The notes: generated by a model not told the origin, from the sequence alone. Numbered from the stretch's first letter, positions 1 through 5,433 are shown. The stretch: 5,535 bases of DNA from Candidatus Melainabacteria bacterium (GCA_028817775.1 JAPPOW010000172.1:1-5535); one strand, 5' to 3'. Made by a program: numbers and translations.

Positions 1-462
1 GCTAATAGTTCTTGAAAGTTCGCCTTCGAGCGCTCTGTTGTAGTTAATTTTTTGGTTGAAATCAGAGATGTTGATATTGGTTTTGTCAAAGATTTCAAAG
101 CCAACACCACTACCTCTTGGTAATCCTTTGGAAGCAAGTTCTAGTCTGAGTTTTGGTGCTGAAATTCCTGCAACTTCAATCTTCTCACCTTCTGGAGAAA
201 TTTTGAATTTGATTTTTTGTTTTTCTAGGTAAGAACTAATTGCAGCAGCATCTGATTGAGCTAGATTGGTGAAGAGTACATGATATTTTGGAGCAAGTAC
301 AACTCTAGCGACAAGGAAGAGCATAATGGCGCCAATGACTCCAAGTAGAATGATGTTACGGGTGTTGAGTAATGAGCTAGCCGGACCACCACCACTTGTT
401 GCTGTGCTAGTATCAGCCGATGTTCCCATTTCTTCAGTATTTTCAACTATTGCTTCTGCCAT
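1..462 (-). CDS. fliF: Flagellar MS-ring protein FliF, N-terminal 154 residues (gene continues past the left edge)
   Basis: FliF forms the MS ring in the cytoplasmic membrane, the first-assembled base of the flagellar basal body and the housing of the export gate. The visible part has a short polar, Ser/Thr/Gly-rich cytoplasmic N-terminus (residues 1-33), one hydrophobic membrane segment (about 36-57), then the periplasmic ring-building domain. That domain opens with YHVLFTNLAQSDAAAI (60-75) and includes GLPRGSGVGFEIFDK (113-127) and NYNRALEGELSRTI (140-153), all closely matching the FliF signature. The start is the ATG at 462-460, preceded by AGGAG at a good distance. That Shine-Dalgarno overlaps the fliE stop codon, 10 bases upstream, so translation is probably coupled. 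The frame is open through base 1, and the rest of the protein (usually over 500 residues in all) lies outside the window. Identification is secure. Confidence 0.97.
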   Translation of the reverse strand, partial: MAEAIVENTEEMGTSADTSTATSGGGPASSLLNTRNIILLGVIGAIMLFLVARVVLAPKYHVLFTNLAQSDAAAISSYLEKQKIKFKISPEGEKIEVAGISAPKLRLELASKGLPRGSGVGFEIFDKTNINISDFNQKINYNRALEGELSRTIS

Positions 463-472
463 TTATTTTCTC

Positions 473-802
473 CTAGATTTGCATCCTAATTAGTTCGTTG
501 AATCCCTCTATAAATCTGTTTCTGACTTGGATCGCTAGATCAGTCGTTACTTGTGATTTCTCCATAGTGAGCATCACTTGTGAAATATCTACATCTTTAC
601 CTGCACTATAATCATTCATTGCTGTTTCTGCTGCAGAGTGAGCATCTTTAAGGTTTTTGAGTGCACCACTTAAAGCATTTGCAAATCCACCAGTTTGTCC
701 TTGGGCTGCTCCAGTGCCTTGACCTTCAGCATAAGATGCACTGAGTTTGAAGAGCGGCGTCTCTACTGGTTTGAGATGAAATTGTACCGGCTCGATTCCC
801 AT
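473..802 (-). CDS. fliE: Flagellar hook-basal body protein FliE
   Basis: FliE is the small adaptor that links the MS ring (FliF) to the proximal rod and is exported early through the flagellar type III apparatus. The protein is 109 residues, a normal length for the family. Residues 1-40 are variable and Gly/Gln-rich. The C-terminal two thirds are helical, with a conserved stretch around DVDISQVMLTMEKSQV (70-85) and the family ending VRNRFIEGFNELIRMQI (93-109). There is no signal peptide, as expected for a substrate of the flagellar exporter. The ATG follows the flgC stop by 3 bases, and a GGAG lies 9 bases upstream inside the end of flgC. The order flgB-flgC-fliE-fliF is a widely conserved operon head, which supports the call. 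Confidence 0.95.
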   Translation of the reverse strand: MGIEPVQFHLKPVETPLFKLSASYAEGQGTGAAQGQTGGFANALSGALKNLKDAHSAAETAMNDYSAGKDVDISQVMLTMEKSQVTTDLAIQVRNRFIEGFNELIRMQI

Positions 803-805
803 TTA

Positions 806-1210
806 TTAAAGCTCCAATGATGCATTGAACATGCTTTTGAATACTTGTATCGTTTGTACATTAGCTTCATAAGCTGCTTTGGCTGTAACCATGTCGACCA
901 TCTCTCTCTCTACACTGACGTTTGGATATTTGACATAGCCTTGCTCGTCAGCATCCGGATGTCCCGGATCAAAAACCATTTGTAGCGGACTTGAATCATC
1001 TTCTACAGTTCTGGCAGCAACCCCAGCTGATAAACCGGTGCGTTCATCAAGTAATTCTTGGAATTGAACTACTTTGCGTTTGTAAGGATTGTTCTTGCCA
1101 TCGACGTCATGAGTGGTATTGGCGTTGGCAAGGTTGCTTGCAATAACGTCCATGCGTAATCTTTCTGAGATTAATGCGCTACCTGCTGTGTTAAGAATAT
1201 CAACGTCCAT
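806..1210 (-). CDS. flgC: Flagellar proximal rod protein FlgC
   Basis: FlgC is a structural subunit of the proximal rod in the periplasm, exported by the flagellar type III system. It has 134 residues, typical for FlgC. The N-terminal rod signature is SERLRMDVIASNLANANTT (15-33), followed by PYKRKVVQFQELL (42-54). The middle contains the family stretch DPGHPDADEQGYVKYPNVSV (81-100). The C-terminal helix AAYEANVQTIQVFKSMFNAS (112-131) pairs with the N-terminal helix in rod proteins. The ATG lies 2 bases after the flgB stop, and a GAGG Shine-Dalgarno falls in the last codons of flgB. Two in-phase stop codons (TAATAA) precede fliE. Confidence 0.96.
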   Translation of the reverse strand: MDVDILNTAGSALISERLRMDVIASNLANANTTHDVDGKNNPYKRKVVQFQELLDERTGLSAGVAARTVEDDSSPLQMVFDPGHPDADEQGYVKYPNVSVEREMVDMVTAKAAYEANVQTIQVFKSMFNASLEL

Positions 1211-1212
1211 AA

Positions 1213-1644
1213 TTAACCTCTAATGATTCCTTTCATATTTTCAAAACGTTTACCAGCAAGTTTGGTAAGTGCTTTGAAGCGTAAACCTGTTTTGCTTAGT
1301 TCAACCATTTCTCTATCGATATCGACACTATTACCGTTAGTATGGAAAGTTTGGTCTTCCTCGATTGAAATATTTAAACTATTCTCCCTTACAGTTTCTT
1401 CTGGAGCGAGATGACCTGGAGCAGTTGCTGCCATTGTTACATCTGGTACGTCAGGATCACTCTCTTGCTTTTGACTTTGTTTCTGTAAAGTTTCTTCAAA
1501 ATTGACTACTTGGCGTTTGTAATCAGGGGTGTTGATATTGGCGATATTGCCAGCGATCGCCTTGCTGCGCAAACTAAGGCCCTTCATGGCGTACTCTAAA
1601 TTATTGACTGGGCTTGAAGGCCCAAATAGTCCACTATTCTCCAT
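1213..1644 (-). CDS. flgB: Flagellar proximal rod protein FlgB
   Basis: FlgB is the rod subunit that sits nearest the MS ring and FliE, and it is exported without a cleaved signal. The protein has 143 residues. It shows the rod-protein N-terminus LEYAMKGLSLRSKAIAGNIA (16-35) running into NINTPDYKRQVVNFEETL (36-53). A polar linker with runs of Gln, Ser and Glu follows (about 55-100). The C-terminal family block is NSVDIDREMVELSKTGLRF (105-123) and KALTKLAGKRFENMKGII (124-141). The ATG at 1644-1642 has AAGGAC 8 bases upstream. This is the first gene of the flagellar run. A 193-base gap with a candidate sigma-28-like promoter separates it from ruvX, so it probably starts its own transcript. Confidence 0.96.
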   Translation of the reverse strand: MENSGLFGPSSPVNNLEYAMKGLSLRSKAIAGNIANINTPDYKRQVVNFEETLQKQSQKQESDPDVPDVTMAATAPGHLAPEETVRENSLNISIEEDQTFHTNGNSVDIDREMVELSKTGLRFKALTKLAGKRFENMKGIIRG

Positions 1645-1725
1645 ATATAAAAGTCCTTATTAGGGATCTAAATACTTTATTGGCCCTATTGAGCCAGCCA
1701 AGAGTCGGTGATTAGGACTATTTCT

Positions 1726-1752
1726 CTATCGGGACTAGGCTTTTGGCCTTAG
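1726..1752 (-). promoter_or_regulatory. Candidate sigma-28 (FliA/SigD-type) promoter of the flgB operon
   Basis: On the minus strand CCCGATAG (1733-1726) matches the sigma-28 -10 consensus GCCGATAA at six of eight positions. Upstream, TAAG (1751-1748) matches the -35 core TAAA at three of four with a 14-base spacer. Transcription would begin about 75 bases before the flgB ATG. The spacer and -35 are themselves almost palindromic (ACTAAGGC / GCCTAGT around CAAAA, 1734-1753), so a repressor site or a hairpin could overlap. Position and match are suggestive only. Confidence 0.4.
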
Positions 1753-1779
1753 TTTCAGGCTAGGGCTATCCCCTGGGGT

Positions 1780-1836
1780 TGTCATCCTGAGGAGCCGTAG
1801 CTAGCCTGTCCTGAGCGAATGCGTCAGGATCAGGAC
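1780..1836. repeat. Copy A of the TGTCATCCTGAGGA intergenic repeat family
   Basis: The copy begins with TGTCATCCTGAGGAGC. After a 9-base segment absent from copy B (3697-3795), it continues with AGCCTGTCCTGAGC and GCGTCAGGATCAGG, shared almost exactly with the left half of copy B. An internal imperfect hairpin pairs TCCTGA with TCAGGA. The right end reaches to within one base of the ruvX stop codon. It looks like a half-length copy lacking the right-hand arm. It has no T-tract in a position that would make a classical terminator on the minus strand, although the hairpin could still slow transcription leaving ruvX. Confidence 0.75.
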
Positions 1837-1837
1837 C

Positions 1838-2242
1838 TCACGGAATGTCACTGAAAGCCTGTTCTAGCAAGATGGCAGCAGCTTCCATATCAACTAGCCC
1901 TTTGTTTTCTTGGTTTATCTTGATGCCTCTGGCTTTTAGCCTAGCTTCTGCCTCTCTTGAACTATAAGCTTCATTGACAAAAATAATATCTATTTCAGAA
2001 AACTTATCCTGCAGCGCTTTGCTTTGAGTTTTGATGAAATCAATGGTTTCTTGGCTACCTTCATTTTCAGGTAAGCCAATAATAAGCTTGGAGAGCTCGA
2101 ATTTTTGATTTAAATCAAAAATTTCATCTACTAATAAGATGGTGTCAACAGTTTTGAGTGCTTTGATGGCAATTCCAAGCTCATCGCTCTTGGCGATGCC
2201 GGTTCGTTTCATACCAATGTCTAGTGCTAGTATCGAACTCAT
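1838..2242 (-). CDS. ruvX: RuvX/YqgF family RNase H-fold nuclease
   Basis: Members of this family have an RNase H-like fold related to RuvC. They are called putative Holliday-junction resolvases, and in some bacteria they act in pre-16S rRNA 5'-end processing. The 134 residues match the usual length of about 140. Motif I is ALDIGMKRTGIAKS (6-19) with the first acidic residue at D8. The strand and loop IIGLPENEGSQ (54-64) follow. The second acidic residue is E91 in VNEAYSSREAEARL (89-102), and the third is D118 in LVDMEAAAILLEQ (116-128). All three metal-binding acids are present, but the usual DER-T-A motif reads NEAYSS-A, so the Asp and Arg beside the catalytic Glu are replaced. The ATG overlaps the methyltransferase stop in an ATGA junction (2242-2239), and there is no strong separate Shine-Dalgarno, so translational coupling is likely. 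Confidence 0.92.
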   Translation of the reverse strand: MSSILALDIGMKRTGIAKSDELGIAIKALKTVDTILLVDEIFDLNQKFELSKLIIGLPENEGSQETIDFIKTQSKALQDKFSEIDIIFVNEAYSSREAEARLKARGIKINQENKGLVDMEAAAILLEQAFSDIP

Positions 2243-3078
2243 TTGAGACCAAAGAGTATAACAGAAGTTGCTGAAAGAATATTGAGGCTCTCGACATCGT
2301 TGGCTAGTGGGATGCTCACAAGTTCAGTGCAAAGTTCTTTGGCTGAATCACTAAGCCCATGACTCTCGTTACCAACTAAAATCAGAACATCTTTAAATGG
2401 ACTAAACTGCAGGTCTTGATAGCTCTTAGTGCTATGCGGGCAAGTACCAATCACCTCAAGGCTCATAGTCTTGGTCTTAGCTTCATCTTGGATTTTAGCT
2501 TTGAGTTCATCAAGCGCTAAATATTTTATTGGTCCATAGAAGGCTGTACCCATCGATGCTCTAAGCACCTTGGTGTTGAAGACATCAACAGAGCCAGGGC
2601 TTAAATAAATTGATTTGATGCCAGCAGCAAAAGCAGTGCGGATGATAGATCCAAGATTACCTGGGTCACTAATATTTTCACAATAAAGATAGTGATTCGT
2701 TTCCTTGGTAATTTCTGGTTCCTTGCTTAATAAATTAAGTTGGGTTTGTTCAAGCGGATCTTCAAACTTTGGCATCTCAGCAATTGCAATTGCTGGAGGT
2801 GGATTTTCAGTGGTTGCAATTCTTGCCATCAGATCATTTTCAAGTTCAAAGACTTGAGTTTGAGCTTGCCTGCCAAGTTCATTTAGAACAGCAGAATTCT
2901 GTACAAATAGAAATTGGATTTTAAGGTCTTTTTTGAGGGCTTCTTGAATTAAAGTCTTGCCTTCTAATAAAAATAGATTTTTTTCTTGGCGACCGCGTTT
3001 TTGGTGCAGGAAGCGAGCCAATTTGATGTACTGGTTGTCTCTGCTGGAGATTTTTTGGATGTCCATGGTTGTAGTCAT
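2239..3078 (-). CDS. TrmH/SpoU-family RNA 2'-O-ribose methyltransferase
   Basis: This is a SAM-dependent SPOUT enzyme that methylates a ribose 2'-OH in rRNA or tRNA. The 279 residues divide into an N-terminal substrate-binding domain (about 8-100, with FLLEGKTLIQEALKK at 36-50) and a C-terminal SPOUT domain (about 128-279). Motif 1 is ENISDPGNLGSIIRTAFAAG (134-153), with the expected catalytic Arg at 147. Motif 2 is ILVGNESHGLS (233-243), and motif 3 is SIPLANDVESLNILSATSVI (255-274), together forming the trefoil knot and SAM pocket. The two-domain plan resembles the RlmB/YsgA/MRM3 group, so 23S rRNA is the likelier substrate, but the exact target cannot be read here. The ATG at 3078 has AAGGAAG just upstream. 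A second ATG four codons on is too far from it. The gene overlaps ruvX by 4 bases, so the two form a small RNA-processing operon. Confidence 0.93.
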   Translation of the reverse strand: MTTTMDIQKISSRDNQYIKLARFLHQKRGRQEKNLFLLEGKTLIQEALKKDLKIQFLFVQNSAVLNELGRQAQTQVFELENDLMARIATTENPPPAIAIAEMPKFEDPLEQTQLNLLSKEPEITKETNHYLYCENISDPGNLGSIIRTAFAAGIKSIYLSPGSVDVFNTKVLRASMGTAFYGPIKYLALDELKAKIQDEAKTKTMSLEVIGTCPHSTKSYQDLQFSPFKDVLILVGNESHGLSDSAKELCTELVSIPLANDVESLNILSATSVILFGLK

Positions 3079-3090
3079 TTCTTCCTTCTT

Positions 3091-3096
3091 ATTATA
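3091..3096 (-). promoter_or_regulatory. Candidate -10 box (TATAAT) of the methyltransferase-ruvX operon
   Basis: A perfect TATAAT lies 12 bases before the methyltransferase ATG on the minus strand, in an AT-rich stretch. The expected start of transcription falls about 6 bases before the ATG, so the AAGGAAG in the DNA would be largely at or beyond the mRNA 5' end. No good -35 hexamer sits 16-18 bases upstream, where the palindromic repeat begins. Confidence 0.4.
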
Positions 3097-3103
3097 TTAC
3101 GAA

Positions 3104-3202
3104 TAAGTAGCAGACGCTCGCTTTGCTCGCTGCAGACGGAGATAGATCTCCTGCAGACGGGCAAAGCCCTGCAAAAAACAGCAGCGAAGCGTCTGCTACT
3201 TA
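3104..3202. repeat. Branched palindromic intergenic element (99 bases, 15-bp perfect terminal inverted repeats)
   Basis: The terminal arms TAAGTAGCAGACGCT (3104-3118) and its exact complement (3188-3202) bracket a highly structured interior. CGCTGC (3128-3133) pairs with GCAGCG (3181-3186). Two small hairpins lie within: GGAGAT-AG-ATCTCC (3138-3151) and GGGC-AAA-GCCC (3159-3169). The hexamer CAGACG recurs at 3111, 3133 and 3154, a 21-22-base period, and in inverse at 3190. The last three bases of the right arm are the stop codon of the upstream 132-residue gene. The layout suggests a non-autonomous mobile repeat (REP or MITE-like) that would fold as a multi-branched cruciform or RNA. It contains no ORF of its own. 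Confidence 0.8.
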
Positions 3203-3598
3203 CCTTACAAACCCATCGACCACTTCCGGATGTGGCTTAATATCGCGGGCGAAGCAATCCTGAATATATTTATCAGCTAATTTGTCGTAATCCTCTCTAT
3301 AACCTTCTTCATCCTGAAGTTTTTCTAGGCTATCTTTGACCTTACTAGTAGGGCGTTTGTGAGGTTCTGTCTCAATTTGAACCTGTTTCTTGTAGTCACT
3401 ATTGATCAGTGAGTATAAACCCTTGATAGCTTTTTTGATTTGTTCTTTATCGCCGTAAACTTTTAGAGTCACGCTCTCTTCTGTCATTTTGGTGCCGCGC
3501 AGTTCGACTCCAAAGTATTCAAAACATCTATCTAAATCGACTAAGCTAAATTTACTTAGTAAATATTTAGGCACCGTTGCACTAGCATGTGTTTCCAT
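3200..3598 (-). CDS. Conserved-looking hypothetical protein, 132 residues, possible KH-like N-terminal fold
   Basis: I do not recognise this protein. It is soluble, with no signal peptide or membrane segment. Residues about 17-66 look like a small alpha/beta unit: LVDLDRCFEYFGVELRG (19-35), then a strand SVTLKVYGD (42-50) and a helix KEQIKKAIKGLYSLI (51-65). That strand-GD-helix pattern recalls the KH-like N-terminal domain of PhoH proteins, but no ATPase domain follows, so RNA binding is only a guess. The second half (67-132) is highly charged and probably partly coiled or disordered. The ATG at 3598-3596 has no Shine-Dalgarno but lies 8 bases after a TAGAAT box. The TAA stop coincides with the end of the palindromic element at 3104-3202. 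Clean single-frame coding and promoter-like sequence support a real gene. Confidence 0.75.
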   Translation of the reverse strand: METHASATVPKYLLSKFSLVDLDRCFEYFGVELRGTKMTEESVTLKVYGDKEQIKKAIKGLYSLINSDYKKQVQIETEPHKRPTSKVKDSLEKLQDEEGYREDYDKLADKYIQDCFARDIKPHPEVVDGFVR

Positions 3599-3606
3599 CG
3601 CTATTA

Positions 3607-3635
3607 ATTCTATAGTAGCTGGGCCTGGCTTACAA
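3607..3635 (-). promoter_or_regulatory. Candidate promoter of the 132-residue gene, probably giving a leaderless mRNA
   Basis: TTGTAA (3635-3630) and TAGAAT (3612-3607) are separated by exactly 17 bases, matching the sigma-70 hexamers at four and five of six positions. The -10 box ends 8 bases before the ATG, so transcription should start at or within a base or two of the start codon. No Shine-Dalgarno is present. Confidence 0.5.
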
Positions 3636-3639
3636 TAGT

Positions 3640-3668
3640 TTTAAACTAAGAAAAATCTCACTTGACAA
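3640..3668 (-). promoter_or_regulatory. Second, upstream candidate promoter whose -35 lies in the 18-bp palindrome
   Basis: TTGTCA (3668-3663) matches the -35 consensus at five of six positions. It stands 17 bases from TTTAAA (3645-3640), a four-of-six -10. The -35 is the minus-strand downstream tip of the perfect palindrome 3663-3701, an arrangement in which a dimer bound to the palindrome would control access. The match could be chance in AT-rich sequence. Confidence 0.25.
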
Positions 3669-3701
3669 CTGGTATTCATGTTTCATGAATACCAGTTGTC
3701 A
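3663..3701. repeat. Perfect 18-bp inverted repeat with 3-base loop
   Basis: TGACAACTGGTATTCATG (3663-3680) and its exact complement (3684-3701) flank TTT. It lies downstream of guaA and upstream of the 132-residue gene. It could be a strong hairpin at the guaA 3' end, but the nearest T-run on the minus strand (TTTTT) starts several bases after the stem, which is not the standard terminator layout. It could equally be an operator. Its right tip TGTCA (3697-3701) is shared with the left arm of repeat copy B, so the two hairpins cannot both form completely. Confidence 0.85.
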
Positions 3702-3795
3702 TCCTGAGGAAGCCTGTCCTGAGCAAAGCGTCAGGATCAGGGTCCCAGTGCCGAACCAATGAGATCCTGACGTCGTTTCACTCCTCAGGATGACA
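3697..3795. repeat. Copy B of the TGTCATCCTGAGGA family: complete 99-base inverted-repeat element
   Basis: TGTCATCCTGAGGA (3697-3710) and its exact complement (3782-3795) form 14-bp terminal arms. A nested pair, CGTCAGGATC (3729-3738) and GATCCTGACG (3763-3772), gives a second perfect 10-bp stem. A small internal hairpin, TCCTGA/TCAGGA, offers an alternative fold of the left half. The element ends 6 bases before the guaA stop codon (minus-strand sense) and fills the guaA 3' region. It is the most complete copy in the window, with partial copies at 1780-1836 and 5448-5482. It may help end or stabilise the guaA transcript, but no T-tract follows it. Confidence 0.85.
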
Positions 3796-3801
3796 GACGG
3801 A

Positions 3802-5424
3802 CTATTCCCACTCAATTGTGCCTGGCGGCTTTGAGGTTATATCGTAGGTAACTCTATTAACACCATCAACTTCATTAATAATGCGGCTTGAAATTGTTGC
3901 TAAGTAATCATAAGGCAAGCGTGACCAGTCAGCAGTCATAGCGTCAGTTGAGCTAACTGCTCTAAGTACTATTGGATGTGCGTAGCTGCGCTTGTCGCCC
4001 ATCACTCCTACTGAGCGCACTGGCAGCAGCACTGTAAGAATTTGCCAAACTGAATCATAGAGATTAGCTTTGTTTAGTTCCTCGCGCACGATGGCATCTG
4101 ACTCTCTAACCATACGCAATTTTTCTTCAGTAACTTCACCAAGTACTCTAATACCAAGTCCTGGACCAGGGAATGGATGTCTCAATCTGATTTTATCCGG
4201 CAGACCAAGCTCGAGTGCGAGTTCGCGCACCTCATCTTTAAACAAAGTATTGATCGGTTCAATCAATTCAAATGGCATATCTTCAGGCAAGCCACCAACA
4301 TTGTGGTGAGATTTGATGGTTGCCGCAATCTTTTTACCAGTTTTAGGATCAATGCGCACTCCAGACGATTCAATCAAGTCTGAATACAAGGTACCTTGAG
4401 CTAGGTATTTAATATCACCAAGTTTGGCACATTCATCACGAAAGGTTTCTATAAACTCGTTACCAATTGCTTTGCGTTTGGCTTCTGGGTCTTCAACACC
4501 CTTAAGTTTGTCCAAGAATCTATCTTTAGCATCGATATAGATCATGTTGACATTGTGACTTCCAAAAAATTCTTTGACCTCATCAGTCTCACCCTGGCGC
4601 ATCATGCCATGATCTATATACATACAATAAAGTTGTTTACCTATAGCTTTTTCTAGTAGTAGTGCAAGAGTTGAACTGTCTACGCCGCCAGAAAGTGCTA
4701 GCAAGACTTTTTGCTTGCCCACTTGAGTACGAACTTTATTGATTTCTTGTTCAATAAAGCAAGTCATGTTCCAGCTAGCATCAGCTTGACAGACATCCAA
4801 TACAAAATTTTCGATGATACTATCGCCGTTCTCACTGTGGTTAACTTCTGGATGGAACTGAAGGGCGTAAATTTTAGCTTCAGGGTTTGCCATCGCTGCA
4901 ATTGGCGCGTTGCTGGTATTAGCAATAGTCTCAAAACCTGCTGGAACTTGAGTTACATGGTCACCATGACTCATCCAGACCGTAAATTTTTGCTGGTCAA
5001 TACCAGCAAAAAGGCTCCGGGCTCCGGGCTTTGGGCTTTGGGTTTCAAGTACGGCCTTGCCGTATTCACGTTCCTTGCTAGCTTCGACGGTGCCGCCAAG
5101 TTCTTTAGCTAATAGCTGCATGCCATAGCAAATGCCAAGTATCGGCAGACCTGAGTTGATGATACGCGGATCGCAAAGTAAAGCTTCTTCGTCGTAGATA
5201 CTATTGGGTCCACCAGAAAGTACAATGCCTTGAATGGTGCCATCTTCAATCTCTGGCTTAATTTTTTTAAAATCAATATCATAGCTATGCACTTCAGAAA
5301 AAACTTTGAGTTTACGGATACGTTTGGTAATGAGCTCTGTATATTGAGAACCGAAGTCAAGAATTAGAATCTTGGCTTGTTTGGTTGTTTGAATATCGTC
5401 GACAGTTTTCTCCAGAGCTTCCAT
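3802..5424 (-). CDS. guaA: GMP synthase (glutamine-hydrolysing), GuaA
   Basis: GuaA converts XMP, ATP and glutamine to GMP, the last step of de novo guanine nucleotide synthesis in the cytoplasm. From the ATG it has 540 residues, near the 510-525 norm. Numbered from the upstream GTG (add 2), the class I amidotransferase domain covers about 19-212. It carries oxyanion motif LSGGPNSIYDE (71-81), nucleophile C101 in GICYGMQ, and catalytic H193 and E195 in QFHPEVN. The ATP pyrophosphatase domain carries the P-loop SGGVDSS (247-253), GTLYSDLIESS (346-356) and KSHHNVGGLPEDMPFEL (373-389). The C-terminal dimerisation and XMP domain includes RHPFPGPGLGIRVLGE (417-432) and ends SKPPGTIEWE. All catalytic parts are intact. 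A slightly long variable loop (about 128-141) is encoded by a 7-base tandem repeat. I chose ATG 5424 over GTG 5430 because TAGAAT lies 9 bases before the ATG and neither start has a Shine-Dalgarno. Confidence 0.97.
   Translation of the reverse strand: MEALEKTVDDIQTTKQAKILILDFGSQYTELITKRIRKLKVFSEVHSYDIDFKKIKPEIEDGTIQGIVLSGGPNSIYDEEALLCDPRIINSGLPILGICYGMQLLAKELGGTVEASKEREYGKAVLETQSPKPGARSLFAGIDQQKFTVWMSHGDHVTQVPAGFETIANTSNAPIAAMANPEAKIYALQFHPEVNHSENGDSIIENFVLDVCQADASWNMTCFIEQEINKVRTQVGKQKVLLALSGGVDSSTLALLLEKAIGKQLYCMYIDHGMMRQGETDEVKEFFGSHNVNMIYIDAKDRFLDKLKGVEDPEAKRKAIGNEFIETFRDECAKLGDIKYLAQGTLYSDLIESSGVRIDPKTGKKIAATIKSHHNVGGLPEDMPFELIEPINTLFKDEVRELALELGLPDKIRLRHPFPGPGLGIRVLGEVTEEKLRMVRESDAIVREELNKANLYDSVWQILTVLLPVRSVGVMGDKRSYAHPIVLRAVSSTDAMTADWSRLPYDYLATISSRIINEVDGVNRVTYDITSKPPGTIEWE
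4987..5012. repeat. 11-bp perfect inverted repeat inside guaA
   Basis: TTTTTGCTGGT (4987-4997) and ACCAGCAAAAA (5002-5012) pair perfectly around a 4-base loop. It encodes LFAGIDQQKFT, just before the conserved VWMSHGD. The T-run lies on the 5' side and the A-run on the 3' side on both strands, so it is not an intrinsic terminator. It directly abuts the heptanucleotide repeat. Confidence 0.6.
5013..5047. repeat. Heptanucleotide tandem repeat (5 units) inside guaA
   Basis: On the plus strand five successive 7-base units read GGCTCCG, GGCTCCG, GGCTTTG, GGCTTTG and GGTTTCA. On the coding strand they encode most of ETQSPKPGARSL, in a loop of the amidotransferase domain that varies in length among GuaA proteins. 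Seven is not a multiple of three, so gain or loss of one unit would shift the frame, while three units together would keep it. Confidence 0.8.
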
Positions 5425-5433
5425 TAGCACTAG

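Noticed and set aside
261..446. Short minus-strand open frame near the left edge
   Set aside because: The true frame here is fliF from ATG 462, whose translation matches the FliF signature throughout; this one is out of frame with it.
3104..3202. CRISPR array (CAGACG units spaced 21-22 bases)
   Set aside because: The shared unit is only 6-7 bases, the whole element is palindromic and the intervening segments are self-complementary, unlike repeat-spacer arrays; no cas genes are present.
2986..3240. Plus-strand open frame of 84 codons across the methyltransferase start and the palindromic element
   Set aside because: It spans a gene end, a structured repeat and another gene end, with no family resemblance; an overlap artefact.
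3663..3701. Classical intrinsic terminator of guaA
   Set aside because: The stem is strong, but no T-run directly follows on the minus strand; it is kept as a palindrome of uncertain role.
3697..3795. tRNA or small RNA gene suggested by the strong fold
   Set aside because: The stems are terminal inverted repeats shared with other intergenic copies, and no cloverleaf, T-loop or promoter pattern is present.
4711..5112. Plus-strand open frame of 133 codons inside guaA
   Set aside because: It is antisense to a conserved guaA segment, has no recognisable protein signature or ribosome binding site, and is explained as a shadow of the real gene.
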